Shown here: in pieces, positions 8,966 through 16,376 of the stretch
How positions within the stretch are numbered: position 1 is the stretch's first letter
How the letters are laid out: each line of letters starts with the position of its first letter
From: Alcaligenaceae bacterium
GTDB lineage: Bacteria > Pseudomonadota > Gammaproteobacteria > Burkholderiales > Burkholderiaceae_B
NCBI GenBank assembly: GCA_013416435.1
Contig: JACCEN010000014.1
Coordinates: 92,045 to 156,044 of the forward strand
DNA: 64,000 bases
Reading direction: 5' to 3'
Made by a program: the position numbers and the translations under genes
Notes under the pieces: model-generated
Seen by the model: only the letters and a program-made list of their open reading frames with translations
The model's database searches: none
What the model was told of the DNA's origin: nothing

Positions 8966-9901
8966 ATGATCCGCAGCATGACCGCCTTCGGCAATGCCCG
9001 CTCAGATACCGAACACGGCAGCCTTACCATTGAATTCCGCACGGTCAACAGCCGGTTTCTGGATATCAATTTCAGGCTTCCGGAAGACCTGCGCATGGCC
9101 GAAGGCGTCGTGCGAGAAGAGCTCGGACGGTTTGTGAAGCGTGGCAAGGTCGACATAAGGGTGAATTATTCGCGTGCCGAGACGTCCTTGTCCAAGACCT
9201 TGGATCCGGAACGGCTTGCCATCATGAGCGAACAGCTGCGACAGGCGCGGCAGGCCATTCCGGACGTGCCGGCGCCCACGCTCGCGGACCTGCTCAATGG
9301 CTCGGGGCCGGGCGATGCCACGGCCTTTGATACCGAAGCGTGGACGGCGATGTGCGCGGATGCCGCCCGCCAGGCCCTGTCGGAGCTGCAGGCGGCCCGC
9401 GAACGCGAAGGAGCAAGGCTGGCGGAGATGATGCTGGGCTGCTCGCGGGACATGTCCGCGATCGTCGACCAGGTCGAGCGGGAACTGCCGTCGGTATTGG
9501 CGGAACATCAGGAGCGCGTCACGCAAAAGCTGCGCGATGCGCTGCAAGCCGTCAGCCCGGACGGCTACGCCCACATCAGCGGCGCAGAACTGTCCGCACG
9601 CATCGCGCAGGAAGCTTCATTGTTCGGCTTGCGCATCGACGTCGCCGAAGAACTTTCGCGCCTGCGCTCCCACATCGTCGAGCTGGGGCATTTGCTGGGC
9701 GGCGACCAGGCCGAAACGGCAGCAGCCAAGAAGTCCGGCGGCGGAAGCGCGGGCAAGCGCCTGGACTTCCTATGCCAGGAAATGAACCGCGAGGCCAATA
9801 CCCTGGGCTCCAAGGCCGGGGCGCTGAATGTCACGCGTGCGGCCATCGACCTCAAGCTGCTGATCGAGCAACTGCGGGAACAGGCGCAGAATATTGAGTG
9901 A
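8966..9901 (+). CDS. yicC: YicC/YloC family endoribonuclease
   Basis: Conserved stress-related protein; E. coli YicC has been reported as an endoribonuclease. The 311-residue product starts [20 protein letters not shown], the family's invariant MTAFG opening, has [20 protein letters not shown] next, and ends with the [20 protein letters not shown] block typical of the C-terminal DUF1732 domain. Start 8966 is chosen on this homology. Its last codons and stop lie in the left attachment site of the genomic island, so the gene's 3' end is regenerated by integration and the protein stays intact. Divergent from rph. Confidence 0.93.
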   Translation: MIRSMTAFGNARSDTEHGSLTIEFRTVNSRFLDINFRLPEDLRMAEGVVREELGRFVKRGKVDIRVNYSRAETSLSKTLDPERLAIMSEQLRQARQAIPDVPAPTLADLLNGSGPGDATAFDTEAWTAMCADAARQALSELQAAREREGARLAEMMLGCSRDMSAIVDQVERELPSVLAEHQERVTQKLRDALQAVSPDGYAHISGAELSARIAQEASLFGLRIDVAEELSRLRSHIVELGHLLGGDQAETAAAKKSGGGSAGKRLDFLCQEMNREANTLGSKAGALNVTRAAIDLKLLIEQLREQAQNIE

Positions 9902-9902
9902 T
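9881..9902 (+). other. Left attachment site (attL) in the yicC 3' end
   Basis: CAGGCGCAGAATATTGA at 9881-9897, extended with one mismatch to 22 bases, recurs in direct orientation at 34290-34311. It spans the last five codons and stop of yicC. The tyrosine integrase gene begins 190 bases to the right. The single mismatch (GAG here, GAA at attR) is synonymous for the final Glu codon. Confidence 0.85.
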
Positions 9903-9984
9903 GGGAACCGGGGTCAACCAAGCTCAATGTTTATTATAAAAATCAATTAGATAACGTATTTCCTAGTCAACCAAGGTCTACCTG

Positions 9985-10074
9985 CACTCACCAGAATCAA
10001 GCACCAAGTGGTGAGTACAATGGTGAGTACAATACTCAATAAGCAGAAATTCTCTGCGGCCAGTGGTGAGTACA
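9985..10074. repeat. Iterated TGGTGAGTACA arm-type repeats, left end of island
   Basis: TGGTGAGTACAA occurs at 10009-10020 and 10021-10032, TGGTGAGTACA at 10064-10074, and an inverted version (CACTCACCA) around 9985-9993. Matching copies lie inside the right end (34197-34220). Multiple short direct repeats beside the att core are what arm-type integrase or excisionase binding sites look like. This 190-base stretch otherwise holds only the integrase leader. Confidence 0.7.
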
Positions 10075-10090
10075 TTTAGAGGAAGACGTT

Positions 10091-11299
10091 ATGGCAGTAC
10101 TTACAAGCAAGTCAGTTAGTGCAAAGCTCAAAGGACCACCCGGACATTTTGCTGATGGCAACGGCCTATACCTTGTAGTACCAGCCCGGGGACGCTCCTA
10201 TTGGGCGCTGCGCTTCACGACCAACGCTAAGCGCAAGCAAATGACGCTGGGTAACGTGGATGACCTGTCTCTTGCTGATGCACGGCTAGCCGCTGCTTTA
10301 CAGATGAAGCAGCTTCGTGAGGGGCTGGACCCTCTTGTTGAAAAGAAAAGAGCCAGCTATAGCGACATCAAATGTGTTGATGACCTGTTCAACGACTGGC
10401 ACGAAGGCAACGTCAAGCGTCTGAAGCACCACCACATCCCCTTTCGGGTCTACACCAAAGAAATTTCACCTGTCATTGGGCAAATGAAGCCAGATGCTGT
10501 CACGGGCCGCGACATCAGGCAGGTCTTGAGAAACATAGCGGAAAGCAATAGACCGAGCACCGCCAACGATGCGTTGATGTACTGCAAGCAACTGTTTAAC
10601 CATGCCGTCAAGCTGGATTTGATTGCCAGCAACCCGGCCAGCGCCTTCGCCGTAGACGATGCGGGCGGCATAGAAAAAAGCAGAGACAGAGCGCTCACCA
10701 CCGAAGAGCTGGCCTTCATCTTCAAGATATTCCGGGAAGAATCAGATAGCTTCACCCGGGACAACTACTTGGCCTGTGCGCTCTTGGTCTTGCTCGGAGT
10801 CAGAAAAGCCGAGCTAACTGAAGCAAGGTGGAGCGAGTTCGATCTGGAGGAAAAGGTTTGGTATCTGCCTCAGGAGCGCAGCAAATCCCGTGTAGCCATT
10901 GACATCCCCCTGCCAGACCTGGCTATCCAATGGCTGAACGAACTCAAGGTGCGCGCTTTTGGTTCCTCTTATGTCTTCCCTAACAGACGAGCAAGCAAAA
11001 TGCCCCACATGGGCTCGGACACTTTAAATCGGGCGATATCCAAACTGTTTGGGAGAGAGCCAGGAAGAGCAGTACAGCCTGAGAACAAGATGGGTGATCT
11101 TGAACACTTCACCGTCCATGACCTGCGGCGCACGTGCCGCAGCCTGTTGGCCTCATTAGGGGTGCCTGGCCATGTGGCCGAGCGATGCCTTAACCACACA
11201 CTGAAGGGCGTGGAGGGCATCTACAACCGTCACGACTACTTCAATGAACGAAGGGAGGCGTTGGAACTACTGGCCAGAAAACTGGCGCCGTTGATGTGA
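10091..11299 (+). CDS. Tyrosine site-specific integrase (P4-like, DUF4102 N-terminus)
   Basis: Catalyses integration and excision of the island at the yicC 3' end. The 402-residue product has an N-terminal DUF4102-type domain (GNGLYLVVPARGRSYWALRF), a SAM-like core-binding domain (~95-190) and a C-terminal catalytic domain. Catalytic residues are visible: Arg in LLGVRKAELTEARW, the HxxR in VHDLRRTCRSLL, the second His in CLNHTLKG, and the nucleophile Tyr in VEGIYNRHDYF. Full length, so probably active. It faces inward from attL, as in most P4-type islands. These integrases mostly use tRNA genes; here the target is a protein gene. Confidence 0.93.
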   Translation: MAVLTSKSVSAKLKGPPGHFADGNGLYLVVPARGRSYWALRFTTNAKRKQMTLGNVDDLSLADARLAAALQMKQLREGLDPLVEKKRASYSDIKCVDDLFNDWHEGNVKRLKHHHIPFRVYTKEISPVIGQMKPDAVTGRDIRQVLRNIAESNRPSTANDALMYCKQLFNHAVKLDLIASNPASAFAVDDAGGIEKSRDRALTTEELAFIFKIFREESDSFTRDNYLACALLVLLGVRKAELTEARWSEFDLEEKVWYLPQERSKSRVAIDIPLPDLAIQWLNELKVRAFGSSYVFPNRRASKMPHMGSDTLNRAISKLFGREPGRAVQPENKMGDLEHFTVHDLRRTCRSLLASLGVPGHVAERCLNHTLKGVEGIYNRHDYFNERREALELLARKLAPLM

Positions 11300-11466
11300 G
11301 GTATATGTACGCCAAGAAGTGCATGTCCCCTGCCGCCCCGTCGGGTATAAAAGCAAAAATAGTAATGAGACGCATTTATAGTTGGTCGGGTGATAAAGAA
11401 CTGGTTTTCACGAGCGACAATAATTCGTCGGCCCTGAAATATTCATTTCGACAGTCAGGGACTGCT

Positions 11467-11797
11467 TCAGGCGGCCAGAAGCGCCGGTTGGATTGAGCTG
11501 CGGTGGCGGTTGATTCGGCCACTGGAACTCCTCGCAGCCAAGAACGACTGGAACCACCCTGTGCTCGACGCTTTCTGCAGGCGCAAAAAAAGGTGCCACA
11601 AGAAGGACACCCCCTTCTTGGCAATCATGCGTAGCAGCCATTTGATGTTGTAGCCCACCGCGCACAGCACCGCATGTAGTCGGTCGCCCTGTTCGCCTTT
11701 CAGATAGCAGCGGTCCATCCGATGATCCGCCTTCAAGTGACCAATAATGGGCTCAATGGCCTGGCGGCGCTCTGGGAAAATATCCAGCCCAACCCGT
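11467..11797 (-). pseudogene. IS5-family transposase, C-terminal fragment
   Basis: Reading the minus strand from about 11797 gives FPERRQAIEPIIGHLKADHR followed by MDRCYLKGEQGDRLHAVLC and GYNIKWLLRMIAKKG, the C-terminal end of IS5-family (DDE) transposases. The N-terminal and central parts are absent: at 11797 the sequence switches abruptly to an IS3-family orfB on the plus strand. A fragment from the start of an IS5-family transposase lies at 13145-13279 on the same strand and may be the other half of the same element. Confidence 0.8.
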
Positions 11798-12553
11798 GTT
11801 CCAGATCAGAAGCTCCTGGTACATATCCGTGCCATCCACCGCGAAGTGAAGGAGGAATACGGCTGGCCACGCGTCTATCACGAGCTGCGGCGCCGAGGCC
11901 TGCGGGTGGGCAAGGAGCGTGTGCGTTTGCTTATGCAGGCACACGGCATCCGGGGCAAGGCTAAACGCCGGTATGTTGCCACCACCGATAGCCGGCATAT
12001 ATTGCCTCTTGCTCCAAACCTGGTGCAGCGACAGTTCACCGCTACGGCACCAGACCGGCTCTGGTGTAGTGACATCACCTACCTTCCTACTGACGAAGGC
12101 TGGCTGTATCTGGCGGCGGTAGTCGATTTGTTCAGCCGCCAGGTTGTAGGCTGGAGTCTAAAGCCCCACATGCAGACCTCGTTAGTCAAGGATGCCTTGA
12201 CGATGGCTTGCCTGCGACGGCGACCCGCTGCGGGACTCATCTTCCATAGCGACAGAGGCAGCCAGTATTGCAGTCATGAATTCCAGGACGCTCTGCGTGC
12301 GTGGCAGATACGTGCCTCCATGAGCAGAAAAGGCGACTGCTGGGATAATGCTCCGACGGAAAGCTTCTGGGCCTGCCTGAAACAGGCTTGCCTTGAGGGC
12401 CGGAAATTCCGCTCCCATCGCCAAGCCACGGCTGCCGTGATGGACTGGATATCCTTCTATAACCACCGACGCTTACACTCGTCGTTGGGCTATATCAGCC
12501 CGATGGAATACGAAGAACGCTGGCACGCGAGTCAATATAAAATCGCAGCTTGA
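11798..12553 (+). pseudogene. IS3-family transposase OrfB, 5'-truncated
   Basis: About 250 residues of an IS3-group integrase-type transposase beginning near PDQKLLVHIRAIHREVKEEY. The DDE residues are present: D in LWCSDITYLPTDEGW, D in IFHSDRGSQYCS and E in DNAPTESFWACLKQ. OrfA and the OrfB N-terminus are missing, replaced by the IS5 fragment, so it should not transpose by itself. An ATG at 11747 opens this frame but its first ~17 codons come from the IS5 fragment read antisense. A stop at 12551-12553 closes it. Confidence 0.85.
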
Positions 12554-12701
12554 CCCCCGAGCTAAGGACTACAAAAAACAGGGGCAATATCAATACAGGC
12601 TGGCCACCGTCCGATTGTGCGGCGGCATCAATTTCCTGACTGTCTGTTCTTTGAATTCTGCGCTATAGCTGGGCACTTCTTCACTCCGACCGCTCCCTCA
12701 A

Positions 12702-13085
12702 ATGTTAACGAAAAACGAGCGGACATCTATTGTGACAGAGGGGGTGTCGAAAAAGCAGCGAGCATCACTGGTGCAGGATTTGGAAATACTGCTGCCAGAT
12801 GTGCCTCGTGTGCTCCTGGCGACGGGAAAACTGATTGGCGAAGGCTTCGATCATCCGCCTCTCGACACATTGATACTGGCCATGCCGGTGTCCTGGAAAG
12901 GCACCCTGCAACAATACGCCGGACGCCTCCACAGGGAACACGCCAGCAAGAGCGACGTGCGGATCATCGATTTTGTGGACACAGGCCATCCGGCTTTGCT
13001 ACGGATGTGGGGCAAGCGCCAGCAGGGCTACCGTGCCATGGGATACAAAATAGACCCTCTGGAGTTTGAACATCATTCGACTTGA
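12702..13085 (+). pseudogene. C-terminal remnant of a superfamily 2 helicase (TOTE/conflict-system type)
   Basis: A 127-codon open frame with the C-terminal half of a DEAD/DEAH helicase: VLLATGKLIGEGFDHPPLDT (motif V region), LILAMPVSWKGTLQQYAGRL (motif VI, QxxGRxxR as QYAGRLHR), then DFVDTGHPALLRMWGKRQQG. No Walker A or DExH half is upstream; bases 12554-12700 have no readable continuation. The sequence resembles the helicase end of TOTE-type conflict proteins (helicase plus archaeo-eukaryotic primase); that subfamily call is a recollection of similarity and uncertain. It is a decayed remnant of an earlier defence gene. Confidence 0.6.
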
Positions 13086-13144
13086 GGCATGCTGCCTACC
13101 ACCTCCTCCCACTGCCGATTTCCTGGAAGAGCACAGTTCGAGTT

Positions 13145-13279
13145 TTAACGTAACTCCACCCCGGCTTCGATCTCCTGCCACGGCATGCGCGAGGCCAGCA
13201 CTGCCAAGGGATGGCGTAGGTCAATCATCTGGTCAATGCGGGCGCGAAAGAAATCGTCGGTGGCGGGGCAGGTGAACAT
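13145..13279 (-). pseudogene. IS5-family transposase, N-terminal fragment
   Basis: ATG at 13279 begins MFTCPATDDFFRARIDQMID and continues LRHPLAVLASRMPWQEIEAG before a stop at 13145. This is the typical opening of IS5-family transposases. Upstream on the minus strand lies a CTCCCAG/CTGGGAG inverted repeat (about 13290-13327) that may be the element's terminal region. Only 44 codons remain. The C-terminal piece at 11467-11797 is in the same orientation and could be its separated partner. Confidence 0.75.
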
Positions 13280-13440
13280 CACGGCAAAACTCCCAGAAAA
13301 CAGCCTCTATTGAACAACAAACTGGGAGTTACGGGTATCGGACATTGCCCGAATACTCAGTGTTCATGCGGGGTACGGGGATTATTCAGATGGTATGGAC
13401 GTCTCCACCCTTACCGCCATTGTTGGCATGAGATCTGATT

Positions 13441-13510
13441 GGGGTCTCGCAGCAACGGCATCAATGTGCCACAGTAGAAGTTCGTTAACACTACATGAAC
13501 TGGAGACCCC
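13441..13510 (+). promoter_or_regulatory. Inverted repeat that can mask the transposase ribosome site
   Basis: GGGGTCTC (13441-13448) and GAGACCCC (13503-13510) are perfectly complementary and can pair across a 54-base loop in the transcript. The 3' arm overlaps the GGAG Shine-Dalgarno (13502-13505) of the transposase start at 13514. This would suppress translation of read-through transcripts, a strategy known from IS10, IS50 and IS200. Confidence 0.5.
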
Positions 13511-13513
13511 GCC

Positions 13514-14557
13514 ATGGAATCTACCGTAAATCTGCCTGTCGTGGGAATGGATATCGCTAAGAATGTATTTCAGCTGCACGTTGTCGATACAAAGACGGGT
13601 GAAGTACAACGCCACAAGCTCAAGCGCGATCATGTTGCTGCTTTCTTCGCGAACCACGAGCGCTCGCTGGTGGCCATGGAGGCGTGCGGCGGTGCGCATC
13701 ACTGGTCCAGAACATTGCGTCGCTTGGGTCACGAAGTCAAGCTACTGCCTGCCAAGCATGTTCGCCCCTTTGTTTTGCGTGACAAGACTGATGCGCGCGA
13801 CGCGCAGGCAATCTGGGTAGCAGCACAGCAACCTCATATACGAGCGGTACCCGTCAAAAGCGAACAACAGCAAGCCTGTCTCGCGTTGCATCGCATGCGC
13901 GCGCAGCTGATGAAGATGCGTATCATGCAAACAAACGCCTTGCGAGGATTGCTCTACGAGTTCGGCATTGTGTTGCCGGAAGGTCACCAGGCCTTGCTCA
14001 AACGCATTCCAGATGAATTGGCCAAAGCGCAGGAGAACGGTCGACTTTCGGAGATCGTTGTAGTCAGTGTTCAGGAGCAGTTGAAACGTATTTCACACCT
14101 ACAGCAAGACATCGACCAGCTCGACAGGCGTCTTGTTCAATTGGTTAAACAGAACTTCCAGATGCAGGCCATACAGACCATCCCTGGTATTGGACCGCTG
14201 ACGGCCACAGCATTAGTGGCCACGGCGACCGAGCTGTCGAGCTTTGATTCTGGCAGACAATTTGCAGCCTGGCTGGGTCTAACGCCAAGACAAACCGGTA
14301 CCGGGGGCAAGACACGTCAACTTGGGATATCCAAACGTGGTGACGCCTATGTGCGCACCCTGCTGATGCATGGTGCGCGAGCCGTTATATGCCGAAGTCG
14401 CCAAACTGCCTGGATCCAACAGCTACTTGCGCGTCGACCTTTTAGCGTCGTGGTTGCTGCGCTGGCTAATAAACTGGCCCGCACCGTCTGGGCACTCCTG
14501 ACCAGAGGCAAAGCCTTTGATCAGGCCCAATGGGAAGTTGCTGGCGCGACTGTGTAA
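13514..14557 (+). CDS. IS110 family transposase (IS1111 group)
   Basis: 347-residue DEDD-type recombinase. The N-terminal RuvC-like domain (VVGMDIAKNVFQLHVV, LVAMEACGGAHHW, KTDARDAQAIW) supplies the acidic residues. The C-terminal Transposase_20 domain (IQTIPGIGPLTATALVATAT, FAAWLGLTPRQTGTGGKTRQ) carries the Ser-containing helical segment. Both domains are complete with no frameshift, so the copy looks functional. IS110-family enzymes work with a bridge RNA that selects donor and target; in the IS1111 group it is encoded downstream of the gene. Confidence 0.92.
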   Translation: MESTVNLPVVGMDIAKNVFQLHVVDTKTGEVQRHKLKRDHVAAFFANHERSLVAMEACGGAHHWSRTLRRLGHEVKLLPAKHVRPFVLRDKTDARDAQAIWVAAQQPHIRAVPVKSEQQQACLALHRMRAQLMKMRIMQTNALRGLLYEFGIVLPEGHQALLKRIPDELAKAQENGRLSEIVVVSVQEQLKRISHLQQDIDQLDRRLVQLVKQNFQMQAIQTIPGIGPLTATALVATATELSSFDSGRQFAAWLGLTPRQTGTGGKTRQLGISKRGDAYVRTLLMHGARAVICRSRQTAWIQQLLARRPFSVVVAALANKLARTVWALLTRGKAFDQAQWEVAGATV

Positions 14558-14804
14558 TAAAAACTGATAGCGTAAATACCGAGTTTTCAAAGGAGAGCAA
14601 GCAAGAAGCAACGTGATGGGAAAACAGGTCAGACCTGGGTAAGGAAAATCCGATAGTCGTCCAGAGCGTAAACAAGCTCGATTTTCAGGGGGGAACCTTA
14701 TCCGCGAATGCCATCAGGGCCAGCAGGTTAAACGCCTGCATCAACAGGCCGAATGTAAGGCTGCAACCTCTTTGAACGTTCACACGCTAAAAACTTGTTT
14801 TCCA
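14558..14804 (+). ncRNA. Candidate bridge RNA region, 3' of the IS1111 transposase
   Basis: The 247 bases between the transposase stop and the right inverted repeat have no credible coding frame. By position they correspond to the non-coding end where IS1111-group elements encode their bridge RNA. The stretch contains self-complementary pieces such as ACAGGTCAGACCTG and CAGGTTAAACGCCTG, consistent with stem-loops. Exact RNA ends and the donor/target guide loops cannot be fixed by eye. Confidence 0.45.
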
Positions 14805-14819
14805 GGAGACGTCCATGTA

Positions 14820-15048
14820 AGGGACGACTACTTGCACTATCAACCGTGGTTTTGTGCGCCTGCACGACGCTGCCGCCGCAGGTGAACTACCCGAGCCCGC
14901 CCGAAATGCTGATGAGGCCGCCGCAGGAGTTGCGCTCTCTGCTGTCGCCGGAACTGTCACCGCCAACTACCAAGCCTGCCACGAGAATGCCGAACAACTG
15001 AAAGCATTGCAGACGTGGGTCAGCGAAATGGGCACGGCAAGCCAGTAA
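14820..15048 (+). pseudogene. Phage Rz1-like spanin lipoprotein remnant
   Basis: Downstream of the IS the plus strand reads GRLLALSTVVLCACTTLPPQ, a lipoprotein signal with a lipobox-like VVLCAC, followed by a proline-rich stretch. In the next frame (stop at 15048) it reads TVTANYQACHENAEQLKALQ then TWVSEM, typical of the C-terminus of phage Rz1-like lysis proteins. The two halves lie in different frames around 14950-14960, and the start region is cut by the IS. Alternatively the second frame is an overlapping Rz end. Either way it is debris of a prophage lysis cassette. Confidence 0.5.
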
Positions 15049-15118
15049 GTCGAACACGCTTGGCTTTTAGCCCAGACAGCGCGTTCATGTCATCCGTACC
15101 CACCACGGAGCATTGACC

Positions 15119-15409
15119 ATGAGCAATAGATTCAAGCACGCCGTCATCGACGACGTGACCTCGCGCAACATCGACGCCAGCCTGCAAGACCATCTGCTCG
15201 ACCTGTTCGAGTCGGCGATGAAGTCGGTGGCCTCGACGCTGGCGCGCGAGGCCAAATTCGACACTACCGACTTCGCCACCGCCAAAGGGCGCGGTTGCGA
15301 TGGCTTCATCTTGTTGGTGAGCCGCACCCGCGCAGACTCCCGCGACGGTTGGTTCGGTGCGTTTCAGCGCGGTGACGAACGCCTCGACGTGATCGGTCAC
15401 CTGGAATAG
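15119..15409 (+). CDS. Hypothetical protein, 96 residues
   Basis: Open frame starting MSNRFKHAVIDDVTSRNIDA; the upstream ATG at 15113 is two codons earlier. No signal peptide, membrane segment or cysteine pair was seen, and I do not recognise the family. An alternation of charged and hydrophobic residues suggests a small helical cytoplasmic protein. It follows the spanin remnant and converges on the defence operon, ending 4 bases before the COG2958 gene's stop. It may be a leftover phage gene. Confidence 0.5.
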   Translation: MSNRFKHAVIDDVTSRNIDASLQDHLLDLFESAMKSVASTLAREAKFDTTDFATAKGRGCDGFILLVSRTRADSRDGWFGAFQRGDERLDVIGHLE

Positions 15410-15413
15410 GTGA

Positions 15414-16361
15414 TCAATCGTCCAGTTCCGGCACGTCCCAGTCGGCCAGCCGTGCTTCGCCGGTCTGGTAGAACTGCTTCACCAACTTCACGTAGTCAAG
15501 AAAATCCCGATTCTCCGTGGCTAGTCGGTTTGCCATATCCCAATCGATCTCATCCCGTTCCCGGGCTGGAATCAGCACCTGACTTTCCGCCGGGTTGTCG
15601 GCATCCAGCTTGATCAGGCCGATGCCGTGAGCCGCGAACAGCATTCGCAGCTCCTTCAATGTGTCCTGCCCCTCGATCTCGGCGGCCACCAGGTAGCCAA
15701 AGTTGGACCACGAGGAGTTCGAGACGGACTGGAAGAAGCATTCTCGGACATTTGACCGGTTGATTAGCAGCTTGACCTCGAACGACCACAGCTTGGTGCG
15801 CTTGTCCGAATACTGATTCACGCAGTCCCGCACCTCCTGGTGCCAATCGGCGCCCAGGTCCTCCATGCCCACCAGATCCGGGTAAAGCCAGCGGTTACCG
15901 TTCGGGCCGCGCTTGTTCGATGAACGTTTCTCGTCGATGCGCTTTGAGTACACCCCAAACTCTTCCCACAGATACAACGACAGCAGAGGATACATCGCGT
16001 GCTCGCCGAGCTTGGTATCGTTCATGTCGGCCGTGGGCACGACGACCGCGCTCTCTGCTGCCGCCACCTCGGCACTGTCTGATTTTCCGGAGTAGTAATA
16101 CTTCCGTGGGCGGCCCTCGGTCGTCTTGAGCTCTGGATGCTTCTTCTGCAAGCGCGGGCGCTGCGAGCTGATCTCCGCGACGAGCTGCTGCACCAGATCA
16201 GCATCCGACTTGATGTAGTTGCCCTGGCTTTTGGCCCGCTTTTCCTGACACTCCTCGGGGAAGGTTTCGAATAGCCACTCCGCAATCTGCCGCGCAGTGA
16301 ACTTCTGCTCCGCACGATCCTTCAGGAAACCGACCACTGCCTGTCGTAGATTCAACGCCAT
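15414..16361 (-). CDS. COG2958/HrgA-like protein, last gene of the type III R-M operon
   Basis: 315 residues. The N-terminus (ALNLRQAVVGFLKDRAEQKF, TARQIAEWLFETFPEE) looks like a HARE/winged-helix domain of the kind fused to nucleases. The C-terminal half has a YPDLVGMEDLG...LWSFEVKLLINRSN stretch resembling a PD-(D/E)xK nuclease core (PD...E-V-K). COG2958 proteins, including Helicobacter HrgA, occur beside restriction-modification genes; their biochemical role is not settled. Start 16361 has GGAGG 7-11 bases upstream. It begins 15 bases after the res stop, so it belongs to the same operon. The nuclease assignment is inference. Confidence 0.75.
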   Translation of the reverse strand: MALNLRQAVVGFLKDRAEQKFTARQIAEWLFETFPEECQEKRAKSQGNYIKSDADLVQQLVAEISSQRPRLQKKHPELKTTEGRPRKYYYSGKSDSAEVAAAESAVVVPTADMNDTKLGEHAMYPLLSLYLWEEFGVYSKRIDEKRSSNKRGPNGNRWLYPDLVGMEDLGADWHQEVRDCVNQYSDKRTKLWSFEVKLLINRSNVRECFFQSVSNSSWSNFGYLVAAEIEGQDTLKELRMLFAAHGIGLIKLDADNPAESQVLIPARERDEIDWDMANRLATENRDFLDYVKLVKQFYQTGEARLADWDVPELDD

Positions 16362-16376
16362 GCTCTTCCTCCCCGC

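Larger units (their letters stand above)
13395..14816 (+). mobile_element. IS110-family element, IS1111 group
   Basis: A full-length IS110-type transposase gene lies between perfect 12-bp inverted repeats, ATGGACGTCTCC (13395-13406) and GGAGACGTCCAT (14805-14816). IS1111-group elements, unlike other IS110 members, have such subterminal inverted repeats and a long 3' non-coding segment (here ~247 bases). The true ends lie a few bases outside the repeats. It sits just before the coding part of a spanin-like lipoprotein and appears to have displaced its 5' end. Confidence 0.8.
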
